The notes: a model not told the origin generated them from the letters alone. Shown: positions 1 to 9,811, counted from the stretch's first letter. The stretch: DNA of 64,000 bases from Alteromonas sp. BMJM2 (GCF_027257845.1 NZ_JAPVOT010000004.1:1-64000); one strand, 5' to 3'. A program made the numbers and translations.

Positions 1-120
1 GCAATTTGCCTAACATCAACCATGACAGACGAAGTAAACGAGTTCTAAAAAGGCAACGGTATTGATCTTGAAATAGCGGTCAAAGGGCTATCTTTTTTCA
101 TTGACAGCCCGGAGGCTCAT

Positions 121-1059
121 ATGTGTTATGAAACCGAACTCACTTTCTCACCAACCGCTAACAAGAAAAAACTGGCGGTTATTGGTGCAGGACCAGCAGG
201 CCTGTCTTTTGCGATGTACGCCGCCGACCGCGGGCATGATGTACATCTATTCGACCAAGCTAATGAGATTGGTGGTCAATTTAATTACGCTAAGCAAATA
301 CCGGGAAAAGAAGAATTTTATGAGACCCTTCGTTACTTTAAACACCAATTAACGCGAGCTAATGTCACTATTCATTTAAATACTCTTGCTAACACAGAGA
401 CATTAAAGGATGGAAATTTCAATGAGGTTATCTTAGCCACCGGTATTAAACCGAGAAGCTTAACTATTGAAGGCCACGACCACCCTAAAGTATTGGGTTA
501 CCTAGACGTATTGCGGGACCATATGGAAGTGGGCAAACGCGTAGCGGTGATCGGTGCCGGAGGCATTGGATTTGATGTCGCTGAATACCTAGTTGAAGAT
601 GCAGATCTGTCTGAGAATAAAGACAAGTGGCTCAATCACTGGGGTATTGATAAAAGCTATACTGCCGGCGGCGCACTCAAGGAAAAAGAGCTCACACCCA
701 CGACGCGCGAAGTGTTTTTACTTCAGCGTAAAACCACAAAAGTAGGTAAGGGCTTAGGCAAAACAACTGGCTGGATCCTTCGTCAGTCTCTGAAACTTCA
801 CAACGTGCAAATGATTAATGGCGTATCTTACGAAAAAATTGATGACAAAGGGCTTCATGTTGTTATTAACGACAAACCAAAACTACTGGAGGTTGATAAC
901 GTGATTGTATGTGCCGGCCAAGAACCGTTCACACCATTAAAAGCCCCTCTTGAAGAAGCTGGATTTACGGTACACATCATAGGTGGCGCCGACGTAGCAG
1001 CAGAACTTGATGCTAAAAGAGCCATTCGTCAGGGCGCCGAATTGGCTGCGAAAATCTAA
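121..1059 (+). CDS. FadH-like C-terminal half (2,4-dienoyl-CoA reductase FAD/NADPH domains), N-terminal half missing
   Basis: The 312 residues match the C-terminal flavin/NAD(P)H-binding half of NADPH-dependent 2,4-dienoyl-CoA reductase (FadH), the enzyme that reduces dienoyl-CoA in unsaturated fatty acid oxidation. Seen: dinucleotide motif VIGAGPAGLSFA near residue 20, GGQFNYAKQIPGKEEFYETLRY, a second motif VIGAGGIGFDVAEYL near 142, LGKTTGWILRQSL, and VIVCAGQEPF near 260. Family knowledge: FadH is about 670 residues, with a TIM-barrel and 4Fe-4S region first. Here the match begins at the CYET residues that follow the cluster-binding region, and all three upstream frames hold stops (TAA 46-48, TAA 11-13, TGA 63-65). 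A GGAGG (111-115) sits 5 bases before this ATG, so the fragment may be translated. It is either a decayed fadH or a stand-alone oxidoreductase domain. Confidence 0.75.
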   Translation: MCYETELTFSPTANKKKLAVIGAGPAGLSFAMYAADRGHDVHLFDQANEIGGQFNYAKQIPGKEEFYETLRYFKHQLTRANVTIHLNTLANTETLKDGNFNEVILATGIKPRSLTIEGHDHPKVLGYLDVLRDHMEVGKRVAVIGAGGIGFDVAEYLVEDADLSENKDKWLNHWGIDKSYTAGGALKEKELTPTTREVFLLQRKTTKVGKGLGKTTGWILRQSLKLHNVQMINGVSYEKIDDKGLHVVINDKPKLLEVDNVIVCAGQEPFTPLKAPLEEAGFTVHIIGGADVAAELDAKRAIRQGAELAAKI

Positions 1060-1098
1060 GCGTTTTTGGTCGTATAAGTAATAAAATTACTTTGCTAT

Positions 1099-2310
1099 TT
1101 AATCGGTAAATTTATTAACACGCTGCAGGGCATCAAGCTTTGCAGCGTATAATCCTCTTTCCTTTTCACCAAAGGCGAGTTCCTTTGCTTTTTTAAGCTT
1201 AGACTCTGCACGTTCTATATCGCCAAGTAAAAAGTATGCTTTTGCTAACCCCATATAACCTTCACTCAGGTACGGCCCGGTTTTTATCGACTTGTTGAAA
1301 AGGGCAACCGCCCTTCTTGTTTCGCCTTGATTCAAGTATTTAACGCCTTGGTCGTACCATTGATAGGGATTGTTCTCTTCAACGTCCAATAGCTTACTTT
1401 CTATTTTCGCTAACGTCGCAGTATCCCCTACCTCGGATAACAGCACGGCGTAGTTCGATAAGGTGTGTATAGATTCAACGTTATTCTCAATCGCAAATTC
1501 ATATATGTCTCGCGCTTTTTTATGCAGCATATTCTGACGATAAAACACCGCCAAAGCGTTAAGGGTTTCTGAATTGAGCGGGGTTTGGCGCATTGCCCTT
1601 GAGAGTAAACTGTAGACTAGCGACGAGTTATTAACTGCCATCGCCTTTGCCGCTTTGTTTTGATAATACATAGAAATAAAATCGTTAAAAGCTACGTATT
1701 CTCCTGTGTCGTTAAGCGATGACGGGAAATAATCTATAACGGTTCGGCTGCGAAAAAATACAACGCCAAGCTTTTTCTCTTCCGCCTCAGGGCCAAGCAC
1801 AATGGTTTTAACATGGGCAGAGGTGGTCAAAACATGATTGTGGCGCTGGTAAATTGGCGGCGTGAACACCTTCTTATAATACACATCTAACCCAACAACG
1901 TTAGCGAGTGCAGTGGTTAATATTGCCAGCGTCAGGCAATTTCCCGACCTTTTTTCAAACGCTTCTGTTGCAGTAAATGTGTCTCCTGCGTAGCTAAAAT
2001 CCGTAGCCCATTTCTCTAAAAAGTTGGATATACGAAAATTGGGGGATACGTCTTGCTGTTCGTCGCTATTGAAAAAGGATAAAAATTCCGCTTTTTGGTT
2101 GGGTGTGAGCACCAATATCTCATGGGGCTTAATAACATTGGTTTGGCTAAATTTGTCGCTTTGCCAGTTGAGTGAAGAAGACAGATTGCTAGGAACATCA
2201 TCGCTACTACTCACTTGCTGTGAGGTGCTTTGACATCCAGAAAGGCTTAACGCTACACAGGCAAAGCCAATAGCGGCTAAAGACGCGAAAAATCCATTAT
2301 TTTGCTTCAT
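1099..2310 (-). CDS. TPR-repeat lipoprotein with transglutaminase-like region
   Basis: Exported lipoprotein of about 403 residues. It has a lysine-bearing N-terminus, a hydrophobic stretch and a lipobox (LSLSGC), so it should be anchored in a membrane. The middle part (about 110-170) carries SGNCLTLAILTTALANVVGL, which resembles the cysteine motif of transglutaminase-like folds. The C-terminal half contains tetratricopeptide-type helices (residues about 240-390, for example NPYQWYDQGVKYLNQGETR and SEGYMGLAKAYFLLGDIERA). The ATG at 2310 is preferred over the one four codons upstream because it gives a normal lipoprotein signal and has GGGA about 6 bases ahead; 2322 also has a purine-rich site. 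Substrate and partner are unknown. TPRs suggest a scaffold role. Confidence 0.7.
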   Translation of the reverse strand: MKQNNGFFASLAAIGFACVALSLSGCQSTSQQVSSSDDVPSNLSSSLNWQSDKFSQTNVIKPHEILVLTPNQKAEFLSFFNSDEQQDVSPNFRISNFLEKWATDFSYAGDTFTATEAFEKRSGNCLTLAILTTALANVVGLDVYYKKVFTPPIYQRHNHVLTTSAHVKTIVLGPEAEEKKLGVVFFRSRTVIDYFPSSLNDTGEYVAFNDFISMYYQNKAAKAMAVNNSSLVYSLLSRAMRQTPLNSETLNALAVFYRQNMLHKKARDIYEFAIENNVESIHTLSNYAVLLSEVGDTATLAKIESKLLDVEENNPYQWYDQGVKYLNQGETRRAVALFNKSIKTGPYLSEGYMGLAKAYFLLGDIERAESKLKKAKELAFGEKERGLYAAKLDALQRVNKFTD

Positions 2311-2394
2311 AGCGTTCCCCATATTTTACTTTCCAGTCCTAGCGGGCTGAATTTTAGAATAGAGGAAGTGAGATCAAAAAACCAGCTTTCACGA

Positions 2395-2671
2395 GGGCGT
2401 GTTGATTTTTGCTGTACGAGTTTTGGGCTAAATGGAAGCATTTTAATCGCGAAACAGTCCTGTAGGCCTAGTGGGCTAAGTCAAAGGGCCCAAGTAAAAA
2501 AGCGGGGCCAAAGAGTAAAATGCTTCCATGACGCCCCCTTCGGGCAGCGCCTGTGAGCTATTTATCCTGCGTTGAATGGTTTCGATTTAGCCCGCTAGAC
2601 CTTCAACCGTTCGCCTTGTCTAAATAGCTCACAGACCGCTGCAAAAATGTACAGCAAAGATCAACACGCCC
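2395..2671. repeat. Nested inverted-repeat element (MITE-like), 277 bp
   Basis: The gap between the TPR lipoprotein and the DUF885 gene is filled by three nested inverted repeats. Outer arms 2395-2417 and 2649-2671 are 23 bp with one mismatch. A second pair, 2432-2445 and 2516-2529, is a perfect 14 bp (ATGGAAGCATTTTA). A third pair, 2552-2564 and 2621-2633, is a perfect 13 bp (TGTGAGCTATTTA). A further copy of the right arm plus adjoining sequence lies at 20424-20467, so this is a dispersed family. There is no coding potential that looks real. The architecture fits a non-autonomous mobile element or a structured intergenic repeat. Confidence 0.75.
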
Positions 2672-2728
2672 TATATAGCAAAAGCTGGAGATAGCAAAGG
2701 CTGGCTTTGTGCGTGCTTTTTTAAGGGG

Positions 2729-4561
2729 CTAGCTTTTTTGACTGGCTATCCAGCGGTCTATTTTTTGTTCAAGAATAGCCAGCGGAATGCCACCTGTGTT
2801 TAATACCTGCGCATGGAATTCTCGAATATCAAAATTCTTGCCAAGGGCCTGTTCAGCTCGTGCGCGCAATTCTTGTATTTTTAATGCGCCAACCTTGTAA
2901 GATAAGGCTTGTGAAGGAATAGCAATATAACGCTCAACCTCTGCCACTACCTCAGTGCGCGTCATGCCAGAGTTATCAAGCATAAAGTCGATGGCTTTTT
3001 CTCTGCTCCAGCCCTTCGCGTGAATACCAGTATCAACCACCAAGCGCATGGCTCTTAACTGCTCATCTTGCAATGTGCCGTAACGGTTCCACGGATCATC
3101 GAAAAAGCCCATTTCGTATCCTAGCGTTTCAGAGTATAGCGCCCATCCCTCGCCGAAAGCGGGTAAAAAGCTAAAGCGCATAAACGACGGCAGTGAGTCA
3201 TTTTCTTGAGCAAGACTTATTTGGAAGTGATGGCCCGGTGCTCCCTCGTGAAGATATAGCGTCACGTTCCCGGTAGTTAAACGGCTAGGTAAATCATAGG
3301 CGTTAAAGAAAAACGTTCCTGGACGTGACCCATCTGGCGTCCCCGGTTGATAAGAACCACCGGCGCTAAATTGCTCAATAGCCGGATCGTAAGGCTTTAT
3401 CTCTAGCTCTGACTTTGGCAATAATGAGAAATACTCACCAATTTTCTTGTCTACCTCTTTGCCAATACGATAGTAACTTTGGGTCAGTGCTTCACGACTT
3501 TCAGGCTTAAACTGCGGGTCTGTGCGCACGAAATCAAACAGCTCGTTTAACGTGCCGTCAAATTCAACTTCGTCTTTTATTGCTAGCATGTCGTTTTTAA
3601 CGCGCTTAACTTCTCTAAGACCAAGTTCATGCAGTTCCTCAGGAGTCAAAGGTAGCGTAGTCGAGCCTTCTACCATAAGCTCATAAAGCTTTGCTCCGCC
3701 TTTCATGTCGCTCAAACCGATGGTTTCACGAGCAACAGGTAAGTACTCAGTTTGAAGAAAGTCGCGCATACGTGTGGTTGCATCGTAAATGTCTTGCGTA
3801 GCCTTTTCATATTCACTCGTTAAGCGAGACTTTTCTTCATCAGAAAATGAATCTGGAAGCATCGTCATAGGCCCCCAAAACTGCGATTTTTTAAGCGGTA
3901 TTGCTAGCTGCGTATCAAACTGCTTAATAACGCGGTCTATGGTAAGCGTAGTTTCTAACACGCCAGATTCCATTCCCTCTCGAAAACGCCCTATAGCTCG
4001 GTCTGAAATGGCAATATAGTCTTTGTGGCGTGATAAGTTGTTCTCGTAGTCTTCAACGGTTTTAAAAGGAGCTGCGCCCTTACCGCTTGCAAATGATGGA
4101 TAAAATGTATGGAACCCACTGAAGTGATTAACAGGACGTACTTCGGTTAAGGCGCTTATCTCAGGAGAGGACATCTCAAGTGCGCGCTCTTGATTGTACT
4201 TAAAAACGTCATAAGCCAATTTATCAGTATCATCTAGCTTGCTTCTATCAATCTGCGCAAGTTCCGATAAATTGAGCTGTGTATTGGTACGGCTTGCTAA
4301 ATCATGAGCATCAGTTAAAAAATCGCCCAAGCGATCTGCACGTCGCATATCACCGCGGAATATGGCCATTACGGGGTTCAGCGCTAAATTACGCTCATCG
4401 GATGCTGCAAAAAGCGCAAAGAGTTTTTCATGCTCATTCTGAGCTTCTTGCATAACGGTTGGCTCTTTTAAAGCGTCATTATGAGAATTTGCGATAGCAA
4501 CTGATGTCCCTAGCGCCAGCGCTACTGCACTGCTAATCAACAGCATCTTTTTGATAATCAT
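2729..4561 (-). CDS. DUF885 family exported protein (putative metallopeptidase)
   Basis: Protein of 610 residues with an N-terminal signal peptide (MIIKKMLLISSAVALALG, cleavage likely after AIA), so periplasmic or secreted. It is a DUF885 protein: it carries the family hallmark LHEGAPGHHFQ near residue 440, a HExxPGHH variant thought to bind metal, followed by a conserved EGWALYSETLGYEMGF segment near 465, and ends with the usual AILEQKIDRWI. The family is presumed to be peptidases; no substrate can be named from sequence. Stand-alone gene, on the same strand as the TPR lipoprotein but separated from it by the repeat element. Confidence 0.85.
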   Translation of the reverse strand: MIIKKMLLISSAVALALGTSVAIANSHNDALKEPTVMQEAQNEHEKLFALFAASDERNLALNPVMAIFRGDMRRADRLGDFLTDAHDLASRTNTQLNLSELAQIDRSKLDDTDKLAYDVFKYNQERALEMSSPEISALTEVRPVNHFSGFHTFYPSFASGKGAAPFKTVEDYENNLSRHKDYIAISDRAIGRFREGMESGVLETTLTIDRVIKQFDTQLAIPLKKSQFWGPMTMLPDSFSDEEKSRLTSEYEKATQDIYDATTRMRDFLQTEYLPVARETIGLSDMKGGAKLYELMVEGSTTLPLTPEELHELGLREVKRVKNDMLAIKDEVEFDGTLNELFDFVRTDPQFKPESREALTQSYYRIGKEVDKKIGEYFSLLPKSELEIKPYDPAIEQFSAGGSYQPGTPDGSRPGTFFFNAYDLPSRLTTGNVTLYLHEGAPGHHFQISLAQENDSLPSFMRFSFLPAFGEGWALYSETLGYEMGFFDDPWNRYGTLQDEQLRAMRLVVDTGIHAKGWSREKAIDFMLDNSGMTRTEVVAEVERYIAIPSQALSYKVGALKIQELRARAEQALGKNFDIREFHAQVLNTGGIPLAILEQKIDRWIASQKS

Positions 4562-4922
4562 ACTCTTTCCTTTGTCGTTTTATTTTTAATTAGGTTTTGC
4601 CGAGAACAGTGCATCTGGCCCCTGCCTCCGCAAACTACAAACTCAATTGATTAAAGCCTACTTTAGGTCTTATCAACGCAAAGTGCTATTTATGTGTTCA
4701 TATCAATTGTTACGCAATATAGACGAACGGTGTTGTTTAAGAAGAAAGCTGGCTTGAAAGACTAGGTATCTGTACGAAAGAGAGTTTGTTGGTAGAGGTA
4801 TCAGTATAAAAATAATCGGATGTACGCAGACAGTAAGACCGACACGCGATCTGGCGTGCCGGCTAAGTATTAAGTCTTCTGGTTTAGCTTCAAGGTTACG
4901 CTTCTTGTTTACTCTTCTTGAG
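4562..4922. other. Intergenic gap, no gene seen
   Basis: A 361-base gap between the DUF885 gene and yaaA, both on the minus strand. No credible coding region. It contains the small tandem repeat just after yaaA (4882-4934) and a weak imperfect hairpin at 4839-4862 (9-bp stem with one mismatch, no T-run on the minus strand). Confidence 0.6.
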
Positions 4923-4934
4923 TTACGCTTCTTG
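4882..4934 (-). repeat. Tandem 13-14 bp repeat spanning the yaaA stop codon
   Basis: Read on the minus strand, the end of yaaA (codons for Q-E-A and the stop) belongs to a 13-14 bp unit, CAAGAAGCGTAAC(T). It is repeated as 4921-4934, 4908-4920 and 4895-4907, with a degenerate fourth copy at 4882-4894. Every full unit carries a TAA. The repeat length is not a multiple of three, so copy-number change would not extend the protein. Confidence 0.65.
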
Positions 4935-5699
4935 GTTGCGCAAGAAGACAAGCTCAGTTGACGAGCTTTGCTCTTCGCTAAACTGGTAACCATCAGTATC
5001 AAAGACTTTTAATCCCTCTACGTCATCCACTTTGTTCTCAATAATATAACGGGCCATGAGGCCTCGCGCTTTTTTAGCAAAAAAGCTAATGATCTTATAT
5101 TGGCCATTTTTGCAGTCTTTAAACGTAGGGGTAATCACCATGCCGTCTAATTCTTTTTTCTTTACTGCTTTGAAATATTCATTGGACGCCAAATTAATAA
5201 GAACATTGTCACCTTGAGCACTGAGGGCTTCATTAAGTACTTTCGTAATGCGGTCGCCCCAAAACGCATATAAGTCCTTACCTTCAGAGTTGGCGAGTTT
5301 TGTCCCCATTTCCAGTCGATATGCCTGCATTAAATCGAGGGGACGCAGCAGTCCGTAAAGCCCTGATAATATTCTCAAATGATCTTGCGCAAACGCTACC
5401 GATTCATCACTGAGGGTATATGCATCAAGCCCGGTGTAAACGTCGCCGTTAAACGCATACATGGCCTGACGGGCATTGTTTTTATCAAAAGGAGTAGAAA
5501 ATTCAGCGAAACGATTGGCGTTTAAGGTTGCTAACTTATCGCTAATTTTCATTAGTGACGATAAGTCTGCTGGCGACAAGGTACGACATACATCCATAAG
5601 ACGCTTTGTATCGTCCATCATGGTTGGCTGAGTAAACGTACTCACTGGAATTTCAGTTTCGAAATCAAGATTCTTTGCTGGGGAAACTACCACTAACAT
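4923..5699 (-). CDS. yaaA: YaaA, peroxide-stress DUF328 protein
   Basis: 258 residues, the same length as E. coli YaaA. Starts with the family signature [15 protein letters not shown] and contains [44 protein letters not shown] and [11 protein letters not shown]. Known role in E. coli: a cytoplasmic protein that limits free intracellular iron and DNA damage during peroxide stress, under OxyR control. AAGGAG lies about 7 bases before the ATG, which fixes the start. The 3' end lies in a short tandem repeat. Confidence 0.95.
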   Translation of the reverse strand: MLVVVSPAKNLDFETEIPVSTFTQPTMMDDTKRLMDVCRTLSPADLSSLMKISDKLATLNANRFAEFSTPFDKNNARQAMYAFNGDVYTGLDAYTLSDESVAFAQDHLRILSGLYGLLRPLDLMQAYRLEMGTKLANSEGKDLYAFWGDRITKVLNEALSAQGDNVLINLASNEYFKAVKKKELDGMVITPTFKDCKNGQYKIISFFAKKARGLMARYIIENKVDDVEGLKVFDTDGYQFSEEQSSSTELVFLRNQEA

Positions 5700-5890
5700 G
5701 TCAACTCCTTAGGTTTCTACAGACTAGCTCTTATAAACTTGAGTATATCACCACCTGATTGTGAAAAAATAATACCCCGCAACAAACATGCAAATTGGCT
5801 TAACAGAGAAATCCGATTAGGTGTAAATTAGCTTCTGTAAGCTATAATTTGTCACATGATTTTGGTATAACTATGTTCCATAAGAATTTC

Positions 5891-5912
5891 ATTAACGTAA
5901 TCAAACGTTAAT
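5891..5912. promoter_or_regulatory. Perfect inverted repeat upstream of tal-pgi, candidate operator
   Basis: ATTAACGT, 6-base spacer, ACGTTAAT: two perfect 8-bp arms about 90 bases before the transaldolase start. Symmetric sites of this size are typical of dimeric repressors. It does not look like the HexR consensus, which would be the obvious candidate for central-carbon genes. No transcription start can be assigned. Confidence 0.4.
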
Positions 5913-5998
5913 TCACTACTCGCAGAAAAATGAACCCTTTTATTCAGCTTGTCTTCCTGACAAATTGAACAAATTTTGAATGACTAATAGAGAGAATT

Positions 5999-6958
5999 AT
6001 GAGCAATCAGCTAGCATCGTTACGTGATATCACTACCGTTGTTGCCGACACCGGTGACATTGACGCTATAAAAAAATACCAGCCTGTCGACGCTACTACT
6101 AATCCGTCTTTATTGTTAAAAGCGGCTGGCTTACCACAGTATGCAAGCTTGATTGACGACGCCGTAGCCTGGGCTAAATTGCAGTCTAACGATGCCGACC
6201 AGCAGCTTATTGATGCGTCAGACAAACTCGCGGTCGCTATTGGTAAAGAAATTTCAGGCACTATTCCTGGTCGCATTTCTACCGAAGTGGATGCTCGATT
6301 ATCTTTCGACACTGCGGCCACTATCGAAAAAGCAGAACGCCTAGTTCAGCTTTATAAAGACGCGGGTATCGATAAGTCACGCATTCTTATTAAAATTGCA
6401 TCGACTTGGGAAGGCATTCAAGCGGCTGAGGTTTTAGAAAAACAAGGTATTCAGTGCAACCTTACTTTGTTATTTAGTTTCGCACAGGCAAGAGCATGTG
6501 CTGAGGCTGGCGCTTATCTCATATCTCCTTTTGTGGGTCGTATTCTAGATTGGTACAAGAAATCTACGGGCAAAGAGTCTTACGCTGCCAGTGAAGACCC
6601 AGGGGTAGTATCAGTAACAAGCATTTATAACTATTACAAAGATCACGGTTACAAGACTGTCGTTATGGGCGCAAGCTTCCGCAACATCGGTGAAATTCAA
6701 GCCCTTGCTGGCTGCGATCGCCTAACCATTAGCCCAGCGTTACTAGAAGAGCTAGCTAACGAGCCTGGTGGGTTGGAAGTTATGCTAAAAGACAATGGCG
6801 CTACACAAACGCCTGGTCCGCGCTTAACTGAAAGCGAATTCCGTTGGGACATGAACCAAGACGCAATGGCAACAGAAAAATTATCTGAAGGTATCCGTAA
6901 CTTTGCTGCAGACCAAGATAAGCTTGAGACTCTGCTGCGCGAAAAACTGAATGCGTAA
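5999..6958 (+). CDS. talB: Transaldolase
   Basis: 319 residues (E. coli TalB 317). Transfers a dihydroxyacetone unit between sugar phosphates in the non-oxidative pentose phosphate pathway. The Schiff-base lysine is K132 in [12 protein letters not shown], the same number as in E. coli; the DATTNPSLL motif (31-39) is present. GAGAGA precedes the ATG. The stop is followed after 13 bases by the pgi ATG, so the two form an operon linking the pentose phosphate pathway and upper glycolysis. An 8+8 inverted repeat lies upstream. Confidence 0.97.
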   Translation: MSNQLASLRDITTVVADTGDIDAIKKYQPVDATTNPSLLLKAAGLPQYASLIDDAVAWAKLQSNDADQQLIDASDKLAVAIGKEISGTIPGRISTEVDARLSFDTAATIEKAERLVQLYKDAGIDKSRILIKIASTWEGIQAAEVLEKQGIQCNLTLLFSFAQARACAEAGAYLISPFVGRILDWYKKSTGKESYAASEDPGVVSVTSIYNYYKDHGYKTVVMGASFRNIGEIQALAGCDRLTISPALLEELANEPGGLEVMLKDNGATQTPGPRLTESEFRWDMNQDAMATEKLSEGIRNFAADQDKLETLLREKLNA

Positions 6959-6971
6959 GGACCAAACTACG

Positions 6972-8621
6972 ATGAGCGTATTAACATCACTCCCCGAGTG
7001 GAAAAAGTTAAGTAAGATAGCCGAGACGGTTAAAAGCGCACACATGCGAGACTGGTTTGCGTCTGACAGTGAACGCGCAGACAAAATGACGCTAAACGCA
7101 TGCGGCATTTACCTAGATTATTCTAAAAACCGCGTAAACGATGATGCACTTTCATCACTTTTTGAGTTAGCCCGTGCATGTAATTTAGAAACAATTCGAA
7201 CAAGCATGTTCGAAGGTGAACACATTAATACCACCGAAGGCCGTGCTGTGTTGCATACAGCACTGCGCAACTTCTCTGATCGCCCAGTAATGGTTGACGG
7301 TGAAGATGTCATGCCTGAAGTGCATGCAACACTTAAAAAAATGAAAGCCTTCACCGAGTCGGTTCACAGCGGCGAGCACAAAGGTTACACCGGCAAGCCC
7401 GTTAAACATATTGTTGCCATTGGTATCGGCGGCTCGTTCTTAGGCCCTAAGATCATGACTGAGGCGCTTAAGCCTCACACTGTTGATGCCGTTAAGGTGC
7501 ACTTCGTTGCTAACGTTGATGGCTGTCACATTCACGACGTGCTCTCAAGCGTTAATTTTGAAGAAACCCTTGTTGTCATGTCTTCTAAGTCATTTACGAC
7601 GCAAGAAACGCTACAAAATACCCTCACGGCAAAAGAATGGTTCTTAAAATCAGGCGGCACGCAGCAAGACATAGCTAAACACTTTGTTGCGGTATCTTCA
7701 AACGTTAAAGCGGCTACCGATTTCGGAATTAGTGAGGACAACATCTTCCCAATGTGGGACTGGGTTGGCGGGCGCTATTCATTGTGGTCTGCCATTGGTC
7801 TTCCTATTTCATTGGCACTTGGGTTTGATAACTACAAAGCACTGCTTGAAGGCGCCTTTGAAATGGATACCCATTTCACCACCGCGCCTCTTGAAGAGAA
7901 CATGCCGGTACTATTAGGCCTTCTTGGCGTTTGGTATCGCAATTTCTTTGATGCACAGTCTCATGTTCTTCTTCCTTACTATCATTACTTGCGTGGCCTT
8001 CCAGCCTATGTACAACAGCTGGACATGGAGAGTAATGGTAAAGAGGTGACGCAAACAGGTGAAAGCGTAGACTACCCTACAGGGCCAATTATTTGGGGAA
8101 GTGAAGGCACTAACGGTCAGCACAGTTTTCACCAGCTTATCCACCAAGGCTCTGGCATCATTCCAGCTGATTTTATGCTGCCGCTTAACGTGCCCAATCA
8201 AGATGACACTCATCATGCCATGTTGGCCTCTAACTGCTTTGGTCAAACCCAAGCACTGATGCAGGGTAAAACCTTTGAAGCATGCTATGCAGACCTTGAA
8301 GGTAAGGGCCTTGACGACGCAGAGCGCAAGCGTTTAGCTGCTCATAAAACCATGCCGGGTAATAAACCAAGCAATACTTTTTTGTTTGATAGCCTTACGC
8401 CTAAAACTCTTGGCGCGTTGGTTGCAATGTATGAACATAAGGTATTCGTTCAGGGCGTTATCTGGAACCTTAACTCATTCGACCAATGGGGCGTAGAGTT
8501 AGGGAAAGCACTTGGAAACCAAGTGCTTGCAGGCATTCAAGGCGAAGCAGACAAAGACAACTTTGACGCTTCAACGCAACAATTGATTGCCCGCTTCAGA
8601 GCAGCGAATGCACCAAAATAA
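6972..8621 (+). CDS. pgi: Glucose-6-phosphate isomerase
   Basis: 549 residues, identical in length to E. coli Pgi when started at the ATG at 6972 ([13 protein letters not shown]). An upstream in-frame start at 6951 would overlap talB and is less likely; AAGGA at 6957-6961 serves 6972. Cytoplasmic interconversion of glucose-6-phosphate and fructose-6-phosphate. Signatures seen: [12 protein letters not shown], the phosphate-binding [26 protein letters not shown] and [18 protein letters not shown], with the catalytic Glu and His. Second gene of the tal-pgi operon, closed by a clear terminator. Confidence 0.97.
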   Translation: MSVLTSLPEWKKLSKIAETVKSAHMRDWFASDSERADKMTLNACGIYLDYSKNRVNDDALSSLFELARACNLETIRTSMFEGEHINTTEGRAVLHTALRNFSDRPVMVDGEDVMPEVHATLKKMKAFTESVHSGEHKGYTGKPVKHIVAIGIGGSFLGPKIMTEALKPHTVDAVKVHFVANVDGCHIHDVLSSVNFEETLVVMSSKSFTTQETLQNTLTAKEWFLKSGGTQQDIAKHFVAVSSNVKAATDFGISEDNIFPMWDWVGGRYSLWSAIGLPISLALGFDNYKALLEGAFEMDTHFTTAPLEENMPVLLGLLGVWYRNFFDAQSHVLLPYYHYLRGLPAYVQQLDMESNGKEVTQTGESVDYPTGPIIWGSEGTNGQHSFHQLIHQGSGIIPADFMLPLNVPNQDDTHHAMLASNCFGQTQALMQGKTFEACYADLEGKGLDDAERKRLAAHKTMPGNKPSNTFLFDSLTPKTLGALVAMYEHKVFVQGVIWNLNSFDQWGVELGKALGNQVLAGIQGEADKDNFDASTQQLIARFRAANAPK

Positions 8622-8672
8622 GGAAAGTATGGAGTAGTAATTCACTTCACCTTGGTGCAAATAACAAACTGA

Positions 8673-8701
8673 ACGACCGGCTAATCCCGGTCGTTTTTTT
8701 T
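8673..8701 (+). terminator. Rho-independent terminator after pgi
   Basis: Perfect 8-bp stem ACGACCGG / CCGGTCGT (8673-8680 with 8687-8694), 6-base loop, then a run of eight T (8694-8701). About 50 bases after the pgi stop. Confidence 0.9.
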
Positions 8702-8913
8702 GGCCTGCTTTTGAGTCAACATCTAAAGCTAACTGGATTTACTCGCTGATAACAGGTCTTGTTTCCCTAACTAATGTCATATAAATGCAACGCCTTGTTA
8801 ATAAAAAGTAAATAAAACTATTTTATTCTGAAGGTGGCTGTGATAAAAAACGTACAGAAGGAATTTACTAAATTGCTCTGTATTAGTTGTAGTGGTGTAC
8901 AAAGGAGATCCCA

Positions 8914-9090
8914 ATGGATAAATCAGATCTATTTGCCATGTTAGACATCGAAGCAAGTCCAGCAAAAACAAAAAGCAAAAAAAGAAAGTGGAGAGAAATC
9001 GAGGCGCTACAAGATCGCTACAAGTTGGAAAAAGAACTCGCTGAGTTAGACTGTGGTTTTGAGTACGAACTCGAAACACTAGAAAGATAA
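8914..9090 (+). CDS. DUF3545 family small protein (58 aa)
   Basis: A 58-residue basic/acidic protein beginning MDKSDLFAMLDIEA, with the conserved core KKRKWREIEALQDRYKLEKEL (about 22-42). I recognise it as a DUF3545 protein, a small family found in marine gammaproteobacteria with no known function. AAAGGAG (8901-8907) sits 6 bases before the ATG, an excellent ribosome site, and a strong terminator follows immediately. The helix-prone charged core suggests a nucleic-acid or protein partner; this is inference only. Confidence 0.85.
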   Translation: MDKSDLFAMLDIEASPAKTKSKKRKWREIEALQDRYKLEKELAELDCGFEYELETLER

Positions 9091-9092
9091 TG

Positions 9093-9124
9093 AAAAGCCG
9101 CCTGAATCATCAGGCGGCTTTTTT
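9093..9124. terminator. Bidirectional terminator between DUF3545 gene and ung
   Basis: Perfect 13-bp stem (9093-9105 with 9110-9122), loop ATCA, with A-run on the left and T-run on the right. It can end transcription from both converging genes. Confidence 0.9.
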
Positions 9125-9151
9125 CTTTCTACATACCTAGCTTTTTTGTAT

Positions 9152-9811
9152 TCAGACCTGCCATTGAATAGGCGTCTTGCCCAATTCAATAAGTAGCTGG
9201 TTTGTTTGGCTGAAAGGTTTACTACCAAAAAAGCCTCTGTGTGCTGACAGCGGAGAAGGATGCGGCGCGTGTAAAACATGATGTTTTTCACGATTAATCG
9301 TATTGCCTTTCTTTTGAGCGTGACTGCCCCACAGCAAAAAAACCACATTCGAACAATGCTGGTTTACAACCTCTATCACTTTATCGGTAAAGGTCTCCCA
9401 CCCTAGCTTTGCATGGCTATGCGCTTTGCCCTGCTCAACCGTAAGTACCGTGTTTAATAACAATACCCCTTGTTCGGCCCAAGGCGACAATGTGCCGTGG
9501 TTTGGAATAGTGAACCCGTCTATATCGTCGGCCAATTCTTTATAAATATTTCTAAGAGACGGTGGAATTTTAACGCCTGGCAGAACAGAAAAGCACAGCC
9601 CGTGTGCCTGATTTGGACCGTGATAGGGATCTTGACCCAGTATAACCACACGAATGTCCTTTAACGCCGTCATGGCAAAGGCGTTGAACACATCTTCTTT
9701 TGGCGGGTAGATAACCTTACCCGCCTCCCTTTCTGCCTGAACATGCAACATTAGCTCTCGGAAATAGGGAGTTGCCTTTTCTTGTGCTAATGCCTCTGTC
9801 CACGTCATCAT
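9152..9811 (-). CDS. ung: Uracil-DNA glycosylase
   Basis: 219 residues, family 1 uracil-DNA glycosylase, which excises uracil from DNA as the first step of base excision repair. Seen: water-activating motif [17 protein letters not shown] with Asp61, and the minor-groove loop [13 protein letters not shown] near 180. The start is ATGATG at 9811; the TGA stop of thrC overlaps it, so ung is translationally coupled as the last gene of the thr operon. ung after thrC is unusual compared with E. coli. Confidence 0.97.
   Translation of the reverse strand: MMTWTEALAQEKATPYFRELMLHVQAEREAGKVIYPPKEDVFNAFAMTALKDIRVVILGQDPYHGPNQAHGLCFSVLPGVKIPPSLRNIYKELADDIDGFTIPNHGTLSPWAEQGVLLLNTVLTVEQGKAHSHAKLGWETFTDKVIEVVNQHCSNVVFLLWGSHAQKKGNTINREKHHVLHAPHPSPLSAHRGFFGSKPFSQTNQLLIELGKTPIQWQV

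Noticed and set aside
2302..2556. 84-residue open frame over the TPR lipoprotein start and the repeat
   Set aside because: It reads through the inverted-repeat element, has no ribosome site and no recognisable composition; treated as chance.
4703..5002. 99-residue minus-strand open frame overlapping the end of yaaA
   Set aside because: It runs out of frame through yaaA codons and the tandem repeat; Lys/Arg/Ser-rich shadow.
9079..9348. 89-residue open frame over the ung 3' end and the terminator
   Set aside because: It would read through the strong bidirectional terminator and is antiparallel in logic to ung; shadow frame.
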